This document shows, piece by piece, positions 21,728 to 34,399 of a DNA stretch of 64,000 nt; within the stretch, counting starts at the first letter, position 1, and the number at the start of each line of letters is the position of its first letter. This DNA is from Cristatella mucedo. Taxonomy: Eukaryota > Bryozoa > Phylactolaemata > Cristatellidae. The stretch is from the NCBI GenBank assembly GCA_009760855.2, contig WPIO01000019.1, positions 1,017,501 to 1,081,500 on the forward strand, in the 5' to 3' direction. The notes below the pieces were generated by a model. That model saw only the letters and a program-made list of their open reading frames with translations. It did not search any database and was not told the origin of the DNA. The translations under genes were made by a program, and so were the position numbers.

Positions 21728-21775
<48 letters not shown>
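21590..21775 (+). repeat. SINE-2: tRNA-like head with LINE-A-like 3' end and (AT)n tail
   Basis: The head has an A box of Leu/Ser tRNA type (TGGCCCAGTGG, about 21601) and a B-box-like GGGCTCGAGCCC (about 21651). The body ends GAAGCGCCTGAATATAGATT, AAGTTCTCTTAGG, CACTATACAA. That corresponds block by block to the LINE-A tail (AAAGCGCCTAGAAAGAGATT, AAGTTCTCTGAGG, GCTTTATCAA). An (AT)n run at 21731-21772 follows. A SINE that borrows its partner LINE's 3' end is the natural reading; only one copy is visible here. Confidence 0.65.
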
Positions 21776-22078
21776 ACGACTTGATATTGACACGGCTGTG
21801 CGCTAAGTAGATATAAAATGAATGGCATGTAGCCTAGGGCTCGATCGAATGACGTCATCAATTAAACAAATCAACCTCCGATAAACAATCTCGCTTCCGC
21901 TCGATCGTTTCTCATCGTCCGATTTATTTAATGGCTGCCGTCATTCTCGAGACCCTATTCTCATACCCTTCATTTAATATCTGCTTAGAGTTTTTTTAGG
22001 TTGATATGACTATATAACGGTAAAAAATAGTTGCAATTATTTAAATATTAAAAAAAAAAACATTTTCCATCTTTATAT
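21776..22078. other. AT-rich flank, unassigned
   Basis: Composition turns AT-rich around 21960. No inverted repeat matching the far side of the polymerase island was found. Confidence 0.4.
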
Positions 22079-22210
22079 ATGTCTCTAAACATTTATTACT
22101 TTATGCGACGGGAGGGTGACAAATTTAGCGAACATGCAAAACGTATTAGAGAAGAGGTAAGAAAACGTACAGGTCTTCTCCAAAATATCCTTTCTCAAAA
22201 GACAGTTTAG
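22079..22210 (+). CDS. short AT-rich ORF upstream of the polymerase relic
   Basis: 43 codons beginning MSLNIYYFMRREGDKF and continuing with basic residues (HAKRIREEVRKRTG). It shares the AT-rich composition of the island and lies just before the polymerase relic. It may be part of that gene's N-terminus or of a neighbouring element gene. No domain is recognised. Confidence 0.3.
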   Translation: MSLNIYYFMRREGDKFSEHAKRIREEVRKRTGLLQNILSQKTV

Positions 22211-22310
22211 ATGCAATGATTGCAACTTTGAGAACACCAACAGCTATAAAACTAGATAACCCTATTGCTAAGAAAACTGTTAAGTTTAACCGTCTTTCGA
22301 TAAAGAATCC

Positions 22311-23030
22311 ATGAGGTTAATGAAAATACGAGAAGCAGGTTGGTTTTTAGGAAAATCTTCTGATGGTAAATTCTTAGATTATGAATATATTGGACTAGAA
22401 AAGAATGTAATTGATTTTGATGCAATATATGATAAGATTGGAGCAGAACTTAAATTAGTTATTAAAGAATTAATTAAAAATAAGAGTTACTTAAAAATGA
22501 CCGTTGTTATTTCACCCATGTTAGCTTCAGAAAGTGGTGCGTTTAATTACCAACCATTTGCAGGAGTAAGTAATTCAAAAATAAATAGAGTTTCAGATAT
22601 TGATAGAATAACTAGAATTCAATTTTCAGCTTTTAAAAAGAAAATAGAGGAATGTTTAGAAAGAGGTTCTAATTGGATTATAGTTGGCATTAATGCTATT
22701 CATGCGAAGTTTTCTTATTTTCGTCATAAATTCGGTGGTAGTTATTTACCAATGCCAGAAGGATTAGAAAAGAAGAGATCAACAATTGATATAAAGAATG
22801 AATCAGATAATCTTTGTGCTTTATGGTGCGTGTTAAGGTTTCTTCATTGGAGAGATAATCATCCAGAATCTACCTATGATTTACAAGAAATATTACATGA
22901 GAAATATTCACATACTCTAAAGAGAATAGAAGAGCTTTTCAACGTTAAGGAAAATTATCCTTCAAACGTATTAAATGTTATTGACATTCGTCATTTAGCA
23001 GAATTATTTAACATTACTATTATTGTTTAA
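22311..23030 (+). pseudogene. pPolB N-terminal region (segment 1)
   Basis: A 239-codon open segment. The stretch from about residue 145 (YLPMPEGLEKKRSTIDIKN, then SDNLCALWCVLRFLH) resembles the 'INIxN.DnxCFlw' region found N-terminally in Polinton and adintovirus polymerases. Earlier residues (SSDGKFLDYEYIGLEKNV) are not recognised. The segment is the longest unbroken piece of the gene. Confidence 0.7.
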
Positions 23031-23134
23031 GAATATAATAATACAATTCTAACTCCTCTTATAGTAGTTGATGAGGAGAAAGATAAGCATTTGGATCTTC
23101 TTTTGCATAGCACACCAAATAAAAAAACTTTCAT

Positions 23135-23476
23135 TATGTGATAATTAAAAACTTCAATGGTTTGTGCAGAAGTAGCAAAGGATATGGAACACAGCTTACT
23201 TGTTAAAGATGTTTGCGTAGATTTTACTCTAAAGATAAACTAGAATCGCATGTTGATGCTTGCAAACGTGGAAATTATGGTAAATCTAGAATAAGAATGC
23301 TAAGTGCAGATAGTAAAAAAGGAGATACATGTTATTTTAGAGATAATGCTATAACGTTAAGGTGTCCTTATGCTGCTTATGCCGACTTTGAATGTTTACT
23401 TACAAGCGTTAGAAAAACAGATAATGAAGATCTTACTACACCACAAGGTACTTTTCAAAAGCATATTCCTTATTAA
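23135..23476 (+). pseudogene. pPolB zinc segment and Exo I (segment 2)
   Basis: After a frame change the sequence reads HYVIIKNFNGLC, then a Cys/His cluster (RCLRRFYSKDKLESHVDAC) with one in-frame stop at 23204. RCPYAAYADFECLL follows. The D-x-E of YADFE is the first exonuclease motif of family-B polymerases. The segment closes at the stop at 23474. Confidence 0.75.
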
Positions 23477-23600
23477 TCTGCTTATGCTATTATTTATTAT
23501 GAAGGGAAGCAAAGAACATTTAACTTATTCAATGGTTCAAATAATTTTAGTGATATATTAAAAAGTGTGTTAGAAGAAGTTGAAAAAATAAAAAAATGAA

Positions 23601-23930
23601 ATGAAACCTATTCTTGATCAATACAATAAATTTGAATATAGTAATTTTAAGAAAGATGACAAGGAAGATTTTGAGAATGCAACTGTTTGTCATATTTGCG
23701 ATTTAGATTTAAATGTAAATAAAGTTTTAGATCACTGTCATTTAACAAGAAAGTATAGAGGAGCTGCTCATAATGCTTGCAACTTAAATCTCAGCATTAA
23801 TCCTAAGAAGTTTAAACTTCCAGTATTTACTCTCAACTTAAAAGGTTACGATTCACATTTATTATTACAAGAGTTTCAAGGTTTAAAACGAGATAAAAAG
23901 TTATTGCCAATAACATGGGAAAATATATAA
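23601..23930 (+). pseudogene. pPolB Cys/His insert and Exo II (segment 3)
   Basis: 109 codons with VCHICDLDLN, DHCHLTRKYRGAAHNACN and then FTLNLKGYDSHLLLQEF. The CxxC ... HCH ... HNxCN pattern, an HNH-like zinc insert, sits just before the N-x3-YD exonuclease motif. That arrangement is typical of Polinton and adintovirus pPolB and of related genes annotated as 'DNA polymerase' in invertebrate genomes. Confidence 0.8.
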
Positions 23931-23934
23931 ACAT

Positions 23935-24700
23935 TAAAATTGGTTCACTTACTTTTAAAGACTCTTTACAAATGTTGCAAACACGTTTAGCAGATCTTGT
24001 CAATAATGTTGTTTAATCAGGAAAACCATTAGAACAAACAATAAAATACCTTTCTATGTTGGATGATAACGAATTCGATCTATTAAAAGAAAAATGTATA
24101 TTGCCATATGAGTATATAGATTAATTTTCAAGACTAGATGAAAAGTCACTACCTGCAATTAAACGTTTTTATAGCACATTAAATGATACAAACATAGATG
24201 AAAAAGATTATGATCGTGTTAAGAAAGTTTGGGCATTGATGAAAAAAATAGATCCCAACACTGAAGATATGTTAGGAAAGTACAGCGATATTTATCTAAC
24301 TATAGATGCTCTTCTACAGGCTGATCTATTTCTACATTTTAGAAATTTGTCAAAGAAAATTGATGGTTTAGATCCTGCCAATTTCCTTACAGCACTAGGT
24401 TCAACTTCGTCTGCAGGTTTGAGATTTTCAAAGGTTAAACTAAATTTATTAACTAACTTTGAACATTTTGACTTCTTTGAAAGTTCAATAAGAGGAGGAA
24501 TAACACAAGCATCATGTAGATATATTAAAGCAAACAATTAAATGGCATCTAATTATGATAGTACTAAGGAAAATAGTTAGTTACTTTATGTTGATGCAAA
24601 TTCACGATATGCTACGGCAATGACACAACCACTTCCAATTTCTAATTTTAAGTTTTGAGATAGTAAGCAAATAAAAAGTTTAAAAATAAAAAGATATTAG
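23935..24700 (+). pseudogene. pPolB linker to palm motif A (segment 4)
   Basis: In one frame with five internal stops: SLTFKDSLQMLQTRL, ILPYEYID, MLGKYSDIYLTIDALLQADL, SIRGGITQASCRYIKANN and LYVDANSRYATAMTQPLP. The D of DANSRYA is the motif A metal-binding aspartate. The usual tyrosine two places before the final A is kept. Confidence 0.75.
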
Positions 24701-26056
24701 CATTAAAAGAAGATGCTGAAACTGGTTATGCTTTTGAAGTAGATATGCACTGTCCAGATGAATTACATGATATTTATTCTGATAATCCTATTTTACCAAT
24801 TAGAAGAAAAGTAGATGTTGAAGAAGACTCTGGTTATCAAAGAAAACATTACTAAAAGACGATAATAAAAATAGACGATTGCGAAAGTGAAGTAGAACAG
24901 CTGATTGTTGATTTAGAGCCAAAAGTTAAATATGCTATACATTATAGAAATCTGCAACTTGCAATTGAAAGAGGATATGCATTAACAAAGATACATTGAG
25001 TAATGAGTTTTACACAAAGTAGATGGTTGAGTGTATATATAAGTAATAACATTGAAAGACGAAAGGTAGCAAAGGATGAGTTTGAAAAAGAATAATATAA
25101 ACTTATTACAATGCATTCTTTGGAAAGACAATGGAAAAGGCTAGAGAACGAGTAAGCATTGGATTGTTTGATCTAAAATATGACAAGGATATCCTAATTT
25201 CAGATAAAAGAGTAAAGAGTGCAAGATTTAAAGATAGAAGGTTGTTTAATCGAGATTGAGTTGGAATTGAAGCAAGAATTGAAGCAACAAAAGCAGAGAT
25301 CTGTCTTGATAAACCTATTTATTTGGGCTTTACAATTCTAGATATTTCAAAATTAATAATGCAAGACTTCTTTTGCAACACACTAAGCGATTACTAAAAT
25401 GATAAAGTAACACTTGCTTATACTGACACTGATTATTTGGTAATGCAAATAAATACTGATAATGTATATAGAGATTTTGAAAGTTATCTAGATTACCTTG
25501 ATGTATCTGGATATCTCAAGAATCAAGATATATGGAAATTAGAAGAGGCTAAAAAGATTATACCTGCTAGTAAGAAAAGTCTAGGAAAATTCAAAGATAT
25601 AATATGTGAAAAATATTCAATAGATCCAAAAACAAAAGATTGCATTAAAGAGGAGAAATGGGTTGTTATTGAAAAATCAATTGTACTTGATAAGGGTGTT
25701 TTCTTAAGACCAAAACATTATTCGATGCAAATAGCTATCGAGAAAGATAAAGAAATAGAAGTTAAATCTGCAGTTAAAAAGCAAAAGGAACAAAGAATGG
25801 TGGAGTAAAAAAGTGTTTGACTCATTCTGATTATGTTGGTTGTCTTAAAACTGGATATAGTGTGCATTGCAATCAAACACGATTTCAATCTAGAAACCAT
25901 CAAATTGTTACTATAACACAATCTAAAAAAGCACTATCAGCATTTGACTCAAAATGATATTGGTTAGACTGTGGAATTCATAGTTACTCTTACGGACACT
26001 ATAGAATAAAAGAGAGTGGTGGTCGTTGTGAAAAATGTAATACTTATATAGATTAA
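24700..26056 (+). pseudogene. pPolB palm motifs B and C and C-terminus (segment 5)
   Basis: ELHDIYSDNP and KVKYAIHYRNLQLAIERG precede motif B (YYNAFFGKTMEKARERV, 25104 onward). Motif C is LAYTDTDYLVMQ at about 25410-25445; the usual YxDTDS has Y in place of the final S. After a frame change at about 25808 the C-terminal stretch reads CLTHSDYVGCL, then YSYGHYRI, and ends at TAA 26054-26056. Confidence 0.8.
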
Positions 26057-26110
26057 AGAATAAAGAATAAATCTTATCGTCTCTCTCGCACTCTCTCACA
26101 CTCTTTATCT

Positions 26111-28934
<2,824 letters not shown>

Positions 28935-29064
28935 CAATAATTATAATATTAATATTACACTTGATAAGGCGCCCTCGGGGAACTCAACATTTTTCTCCCT
29001 CTAGGTTTACATTTGCTGCAAATGAAGCAGACCGAATGGTCCCTGACCGTCCCAAAGACGGAAT
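28935..29064 (-). repeat. LINE-A 3' tail insertion (minus)
   Basis: AATATTACACTTGATAAGGC, then GCCCTCGGGGAACTCAAC, then TTTACATTTGCTGCAAATG: the tail in reverse complement. Confidence 0.75.
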
Positions 29065-29148
29065 TACAGCAAATGAAAAATGCCTAAAACTAGATTTAGT
29101 TCTCTGAGGTTGCAACATCAAATGTATAATTATTATTATTATTATCAT
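29065..29148 (+). repeat. LINE-A 3' tail insertion (plus), facing the previous one
   Basis: GCAAATGAAAAATGCCTAAA, GTTCTCTGAGG and ATCAAATGTATAATTATTATT. It sits directly against the minus copy, forming an inverted pair. Confidence 0.75.
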
Positions 29149-29639
29149 GCCATAGTTCCACTTGATGAAGAATCACTGAGTACGTGTCAAATAAACGCTG
29201 TGAATTTTCGCTATAATTGTTCAGTGAATGCGGGTCTACCCCGCCTCCACGAAACTCTTTCCAGTCTTTCCACATAGATGAATATCCCCTCTCCGCTTCT
29301 CGAGAAAAAGACGTCGACTTCTTGTTACGGTATGGGGATTACTGATTGCTGTCCTTCCCGTTTGCACACCTTCGTGTTTGTTATAGGTTTCTCAGACTCG
29401 GTGACACCGTACTTTATGGTGTTTGCCTTGCAAGTATTTGTTGCGTCCTACGGGACTAGCATCAGTTACGGGAGCTGCGTTTGTGCAGAAGGATCTTAGT
29501 TCAGAAGCCGCTACAGGGTGAACACAGCACTTTTTGAGTGCGATTAAAACTAGACAAGCAAACAAAAACTACCGCCAGTCCCTTCCATGGCACACTCCGA
29601 CGATGCGACGAGGCAAAACCAGACTCCAGATCAATCGTA
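29149..29639. other. unassigned sequence
   Basis: Nothing recognised. Confidence 0.45.
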
Positions 29640-29795
29640 ACCATGTCACCCCTGACTATGTTATTGTTGTTGTTTATTGATCATGCTACCACTAACCATT
29701 CGATCGTGCTTCCTTTGCAGCATATGTAAAGCCCCTAGAAAGAGATTGAGTTATCTGAGGGCGCTTTATCAAATTTTCTATTATTATTATCTAGA
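29640..29795 (+). repeat. LINE-A 3' UTR and tail
   Basis: ACCATGTCACCCCTGACTATG, ACCACTAACCATTCGATCG, CTAGAAAGAGATTGAG, GAGGGCGCTTTATCAA and ATTATTATTAT. Confidence 0.8.
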
Positions 29796-29864
29796 CTTTG
29801 ACTAGACTTTTCTAGACTTTTTTTTGCTTTCTTGCTGAGCTGTGCGGTTGAGCGAATATCCACA

Positions 29865-29945
29865 TGAGCGCGATCAGCTCAGTGGTAGGGTGTTTTTCAA
29901 AAGGAAACGGACGCCTAAAACGTCTGAAGTCGTAACGCTGCTGTG
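29865..29945 (+). repeat. tRNA-like sequence (possible SINE head)
   Basis: TCAGCTCAGTGGTAGGG is a good pol III A box. The B-box position (GTCTGAAGTCGTAAC) is degraded. It is not a plausible functional tRNA. Confidence 0.35.
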
Positions 29946-31992
29946 AAAAAGTCTGCCACGGAGTCAATGTGTGTGACCACGGACATGCCTCAGCAAAACT
30001 ACCTGTAGCTTAAGCATTTTGAAATAAATTCTAGCTTGTGCATCCAAACTGCAGATGGCTTTCAAGAGAGTTAAACTTGACTCGATGCCGTGGAAAGTCT
30101 ACTGCAATCCAAGCTGCGGCTCCGTGGAAAAAATTTTCAGGAGTCTTTTATTGTGTCTCATGCAGTAGAATCTTCGAGTTAATTGCACGTGTACCTATTT
30201 AACAGATGCGTGGCCGTTGAGGCCGGTGACGGTTGATTTCGAAAGCGTCTGTGCCAAACAATGAGGATGACGAAAGTGTCGTTAGCCTATACTCAGAACG
30301 TCGAGTGACTTTTGGTGGCCCCCTGCCACTGTTTGGTTGTGTGCCCCTGCATTCAAAGTTGCTTGTTAATTTGTATTAGTAGTACATTTTCTGTTAAAAA
30401 TGTGAAACAATTAAAAGTGAAAACTGAGTATTTCATGCTATTTAATTATTTTTCACTCAGAGGTGCACTCACGGCGAACTTTTCGGCTAGCTTAAGCCTC
30501 GGTCGATTTAGCTGAAGGCGTAATCAAGCTGAAGCAGATAATTCATGTTCGATGGATGTCATTGATTATCTAAAAAGCATCTTCTGCACCTGAGTTGAGC
30601 ATAAATAGGATATGATGAGTTTTGATTTAAAGAAAATACGCTCTCCACTTGCAACGGCGACATGCGTAGAAAGTATGATTCATTTAGTAACCATAACATT
30701 GGGAAAATCTCTGCGAGATCAGATTTAAGAATGTAATCCACCAACCATGGATCCTCCTGCCCTAGGGTGATGGTAAATTTTAAAGTGACCGAAGCTCCTC
30801 TGCTATCTCTGTCTTCTTCATATTCACAGTGAGAACTTCGCCGTTGGCGTGCGCTATTCCTGCAGTAAACACAGTGCGAAATTTTCCAGTGGCTTCTGAT
30901 TTTCCGAGTTTTTCAATGAAGGAATTTTGTATAAGATGCGAAAATGTCAGTGTGCGCATGAAAAACCGTTCACCGAGGGAGACGCGAGCGAGCGAGACCA
31001 GAGCGGCTTCGATGGGTCTTTGTTTTTGCATTCAGAATGCATCGGCCAGTGTTCGGCCATTATGGAATCTAACATGATAAGTAATTAAGTTTCACCAAAG
31101 AATTTTTGTTTCCTTGAACGCTGAGCCTATCGGAATCAAAGCGAACGGTCATATTACTCTCTGATAAAAAAAATTATTTATAAGGTGCGTTTTAAAATCT
31201 GCTTGGTAATGAGCCCTGTCTTTTTCCACTAAAGCTAGAATCTGTTTGTCAAGAGTTGAGCTGATTTTTAAGATTTAGTTCATGCTTTTTATAGTACCTC
31301 ATATGCTGTCTGTGGTTCATCGACTTTTCATGCTCCTCTAAGGTCTTGCTTAATTATTGCCAATTGCTGAATTTTTTAGACTTTAGTCTCATGTTTGTCC
31401 AACAAAAAACTGTGCACATGAATCAATATATGACAATTTGGGTTACACAAGCAACATTCGAACCATATTTTCTCAATTCGACAGCGTTTTAGAATGGAAG
31501 TCCTGATTGACTCAGTGCTTGTGTCTTTTGATTTTGGAAACTTGTAATCTATTTATTTGAAAGCTCTAATTTCCACAATGTCCACATGTGAACGATTGGA
31601 TATATACTTCCCCATTTTTCATACATAAATAATCGGATATACTTTCTGGTCAAGATACAAAGATACAGAGTCACTGCGAGGGGTAGCTATTCCGAATGGC
31701 ACGGCTTGGCCCCTCGGTGCATACTGTCACAGACCAGTAAAACTTTCAGAAAAAGCAATCGCCAATCTCAGTCTTACTCGGTCCATTTGGATGTGGAAAG
31801 CGCCTCGACTTGCTGTCGACTTTCCTCGCATCCGCTCACTTCTTGCTGCGCCTTCCTTCCACCACCACGGGTCCTCTTCAGTCTTTTGCGTAGCTTGTGG
31901 AGCGCTAGAATGCTTCACCGATGGAAGCGAAATGGGTGAGTGGGAGCGTGAATGGCAGCGATCGATGGCTCCAGCCATCCACAGTACACATG
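29946..31992. other. unassigned sequence
   Basis: Mostly AT-rich. An 83-codon minus-strand frame (30780-31031) has non-repetitive composition (RTLTFSHLIQNSFIEKLGK) and could be an exon, but no family is recognised and an overlapping plus-strand frame exists. Confidence 0.4.
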
Positions 31993-32060
31993 CTCTCTTA
32001 TCTTATCTTATCTTATCTTATCTCTTATCTCTTATCTTATCTCTTATCTCATCTCTCGTA
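31993..32060. repeat. (TCTTA)n microsatellite
   Basis: Pentanucleotide TCTTA repeats with CTCTTAT interruptions. Confidence 0.9.
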
Positions 32061-32159
32061 CGCTAGCTGCTGTCGATGCTTTCGCTGTTTCCTCGCGCGA
32101 TTCGTGCTTCCGGAGCGAAATTTCAGATTGGCAGTGCAAATAAAATTAACGACATACGA

Positions 32160-32185
32160 CGAGACGAAGCACGCTGACCCTGTGC

Positions 32186-32216
<31 letters not shown>

Positions 32217-32375
32217 AACTTGCATGCTGACCCTATGCATGTCACCCCTAACGCATGATACCGCTCACCATTCGATCGCGTTTCTTTTGAAGCCAATGTA
32301 AAGCGCCTAGAAAGAGATAGAGTTCTCTGAGGGCACTTTAACACGTGTATTACTAGTATTATTGTTATTATGAAA
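32160..32375 (+). repeat. LINE-A 3' UTR and tail containing a (CTG)n tract
   Basis: TGCATGTCACCCCTAACGC, ACCATTCGATCGCG, AATGTAAAGCGCCTAGAAAG and GTATTATTGTTATT identify the LINE tail. A pure CTG/GCT run lies at 32187-32217 within the UTR, where other copies have a CTGACCCTGTG...GCATGC stretch. Confidence 0.75.
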
Positions 32376-33967
32376 TACGACGAAAGAAATGAAATACAAA
32401 GAAAATGTGTTAATAAGCGAATATATATTTATTCAAGAATATCTTTTAATTTTCAGAGTGTGTCACAATATTCAAAAAATGTAGCTGTTTAATGCAGTTT
32501 AAAATACTTTCTATTAAATATTTTCACATCGCAATTGTTGGCACCTTGATTGTCTGAGGCCCCCTGCAGCCGTAGGCATTGCAGGGCTCACTCGATGGCA
32601 CTGCCTGTACTAAATAGATTTTTACTGAAATAATTATCACCCCATGCTTGGCGCCGTTCGACAACACTGGCTGCACTACGACACTGTGTTCAGATTCGAC
32701 TCGCCATCCTGGGGCTGTTTCTTTTTTAGTCTGCTTTATTGCTACCTGTGGCATAAATGTTATTGCAGTTGATACGGTACACAAGAATAACAGACAAAGC
32801 CTTGCAGGAGGTATTTATTGCATAGCGGCAAATAAAAAGGCAGTGTTCAACGTTGAACTTCGAATGAGCCTATCCTGCTCTAAGGTGCTCGATACGTTAC
32901 GATCATCGATGCGGGTCTGCAGCTGCAGTCCTGTAAACCCCATGTCAGTTAAAGGAGCAGCTCAGGAGGAGTTGCTCGTGTTTCGCAGACCCGTATATGT
33001 GAACAAGTGAAATTCACATTTGATATGCAGGTCCAACCCACTACAATGACCACCAGGAGTTCGATATGCACGAGCAGTTTGGTTCTCACATCAACAGTGT
33101 GCACTTGCTTCCTTCCTGGTGGGCAGATCGTGGCACTTAATTCTGTGAAATCTGGGGCTGCGCCCCGAAGGCTGTACTCCATCCCGGGAAAACTCCATCT
33201 AAAAGTGTCGTCTGTTGCGTTCTCCTAAAGAAACAGTCAGAAGCAGTAGCCCGCCGAAGGCGAGCCACTCAGAATGAGGCTCTTTAGATCCTCTAAAATA
33301 GGCTTTTCGCGAAATTCTGGCTTTGCCAAGGAAAGAGTATCGACAGGAACCCGACTAGCGAAAAATGTGCGCATCAATTTAAAGATCCTAACGTCGCACG
33401 CTGCTGAGCGCCGTACCAAAGGTGCGAAGTAGGGCCTCTATGGGGGGTGAGGATTAAGATTAAATGTTCGACAGTTTGAACGCGCGCAATTTGAGTTGAG
33501 GCAGCCCAGTCTGGCCCTTTCAGTCAGACCTGCAGGGGGCTTTAATCCCTAACCCCTTCCTCTGGCTGATATGTTGGTATTCTACATCAGCCAGGTCAGG
33601 ATTGGGGAAATGTTTATTATTCGCGGCTCCTGGAAATAGAATGACTAGGAACCCGCCGTTACGTAATAATCCGCGGTTAGACGTTATACAAGCCCAAGTC
33701 ATGTTATTGGCAGTCAGTCGTGCTGTATGTAGGCTTGTAGCCGGCATGAGTTCAGGCGTTGAGCCAAGAGAGGGAAATTACGCACAAGAATTTGCGTCGG
33801 CCGGCAGTTCAGTGTTGCTCTGGACGACGTACGGGAGTTATCGCACGCCATACGGCTGGCTGATATTGGACGCCTGAAACCCGGTGTAAAAGTCATCGAG
33901 TAAACGTCTCTTTGCAACGGATGTGGAGCTGCGATCGTAAGGCAGTGGTGCACTTCACTGCTATAAG
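32376..33967. other. unassigned sequence
   Basis: Nothing recognised. GGGGCTGCGCCCC (about 33153) is a short palindrome of the kind found at some DNA-transposon ends, but no partner was found. Confidence 0.4.
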
Positions 33968-34160
33968 AATAAAATAATAATAATACTAATAGTAATAATA
34001 ATAATAATTAATAATAATAGTAGGGTGCCCTCTGAGAACTTAATTTATTTCCAGGCACTTTACATTTGCTAAAAAAGAAGCTTGGTTGAATGGTTACTGT
34101 TAGTATGATCAATGACAGCAAGCATAACGTGGTCAGAGGTGAACGGCCGCCGGGTGTCGC
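33968..34160 (-). repeat. LINE-A 3' tail insertion
   Basis: A long impure (AAT)n, then GGGTGCCCTCTGAGAACTTA, CAGGCACTTTACATTTGC and the start of the UTR block. Confidence 0.7.
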
Positions 34161-34399
34161 CACTGTCGGCATACCTGCGTGCATTGCGTGCTGCACTCAC
34201 AGGCGGCCGCTAGCCACTCTACAAGGCTCGGAGAATTCACCGCTTTTCGTCGCGATTCGGCGATCCGGACAGGTGCAACTACGAGCGCTGCGTTCGCGCA
34301 ATAAGTAGTAGTAGTGGTAGTGCTCAGCTTGAGAATGCGAAAGCGGAATTTAATTCTAATTCAGAGCATAGACTGTTTAAACAGTGGAATCCATTTTGG

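Larger units (their letters stand above)
22311..26056 (+). pseudogene. decayed protein-primed family-B DNA polymerase (Polinton/Maverick or adintovirus type)
   Basis: Across 3.7 kb the fragments read in the order of a Polinton-type pPolB. They are an N-terminal region; a CxxC zinc-binding segment; the Exo I acidic motif (YADFEC); a Cys/His insert (CHIC ... DHCH); Exo II (NLKGYDSHLL); the PYEYID region; palm motif A (DANSRYA); motif B (NAFFGKTME); motif C (YTDTDY); and a C-terminal YGHYR segment. Such enzymes replicate linear element or viral DNA from a terminal protein. In-frame stops lie at about 23028, 23204, 23474, 24014, 24122, 24539, 24578, 24656, 24853, 24997, 25093, 25257, 25395 and 25955. 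Frame changes lie near 23120, 23597, 23925, 24680, 25098 and 25808. Nonsense codons of all three kinds plus frameshifts mean it is dead. No capsid, integrase or packaging ATPase gene is nearby. Confidence 0.85.

Noticed and set aside
23028-25957. Reassigned stop codon in the polymerase gene
   Set aside because: All three stop triplets occur at conserved positions and there are also frameshifts, which fits ordinary decay better than a changed code.
29865-29945. Functional tRNA gene
   Set aside because: A-box match only; B box degraded and no cloverleaf could be drawn by eye.
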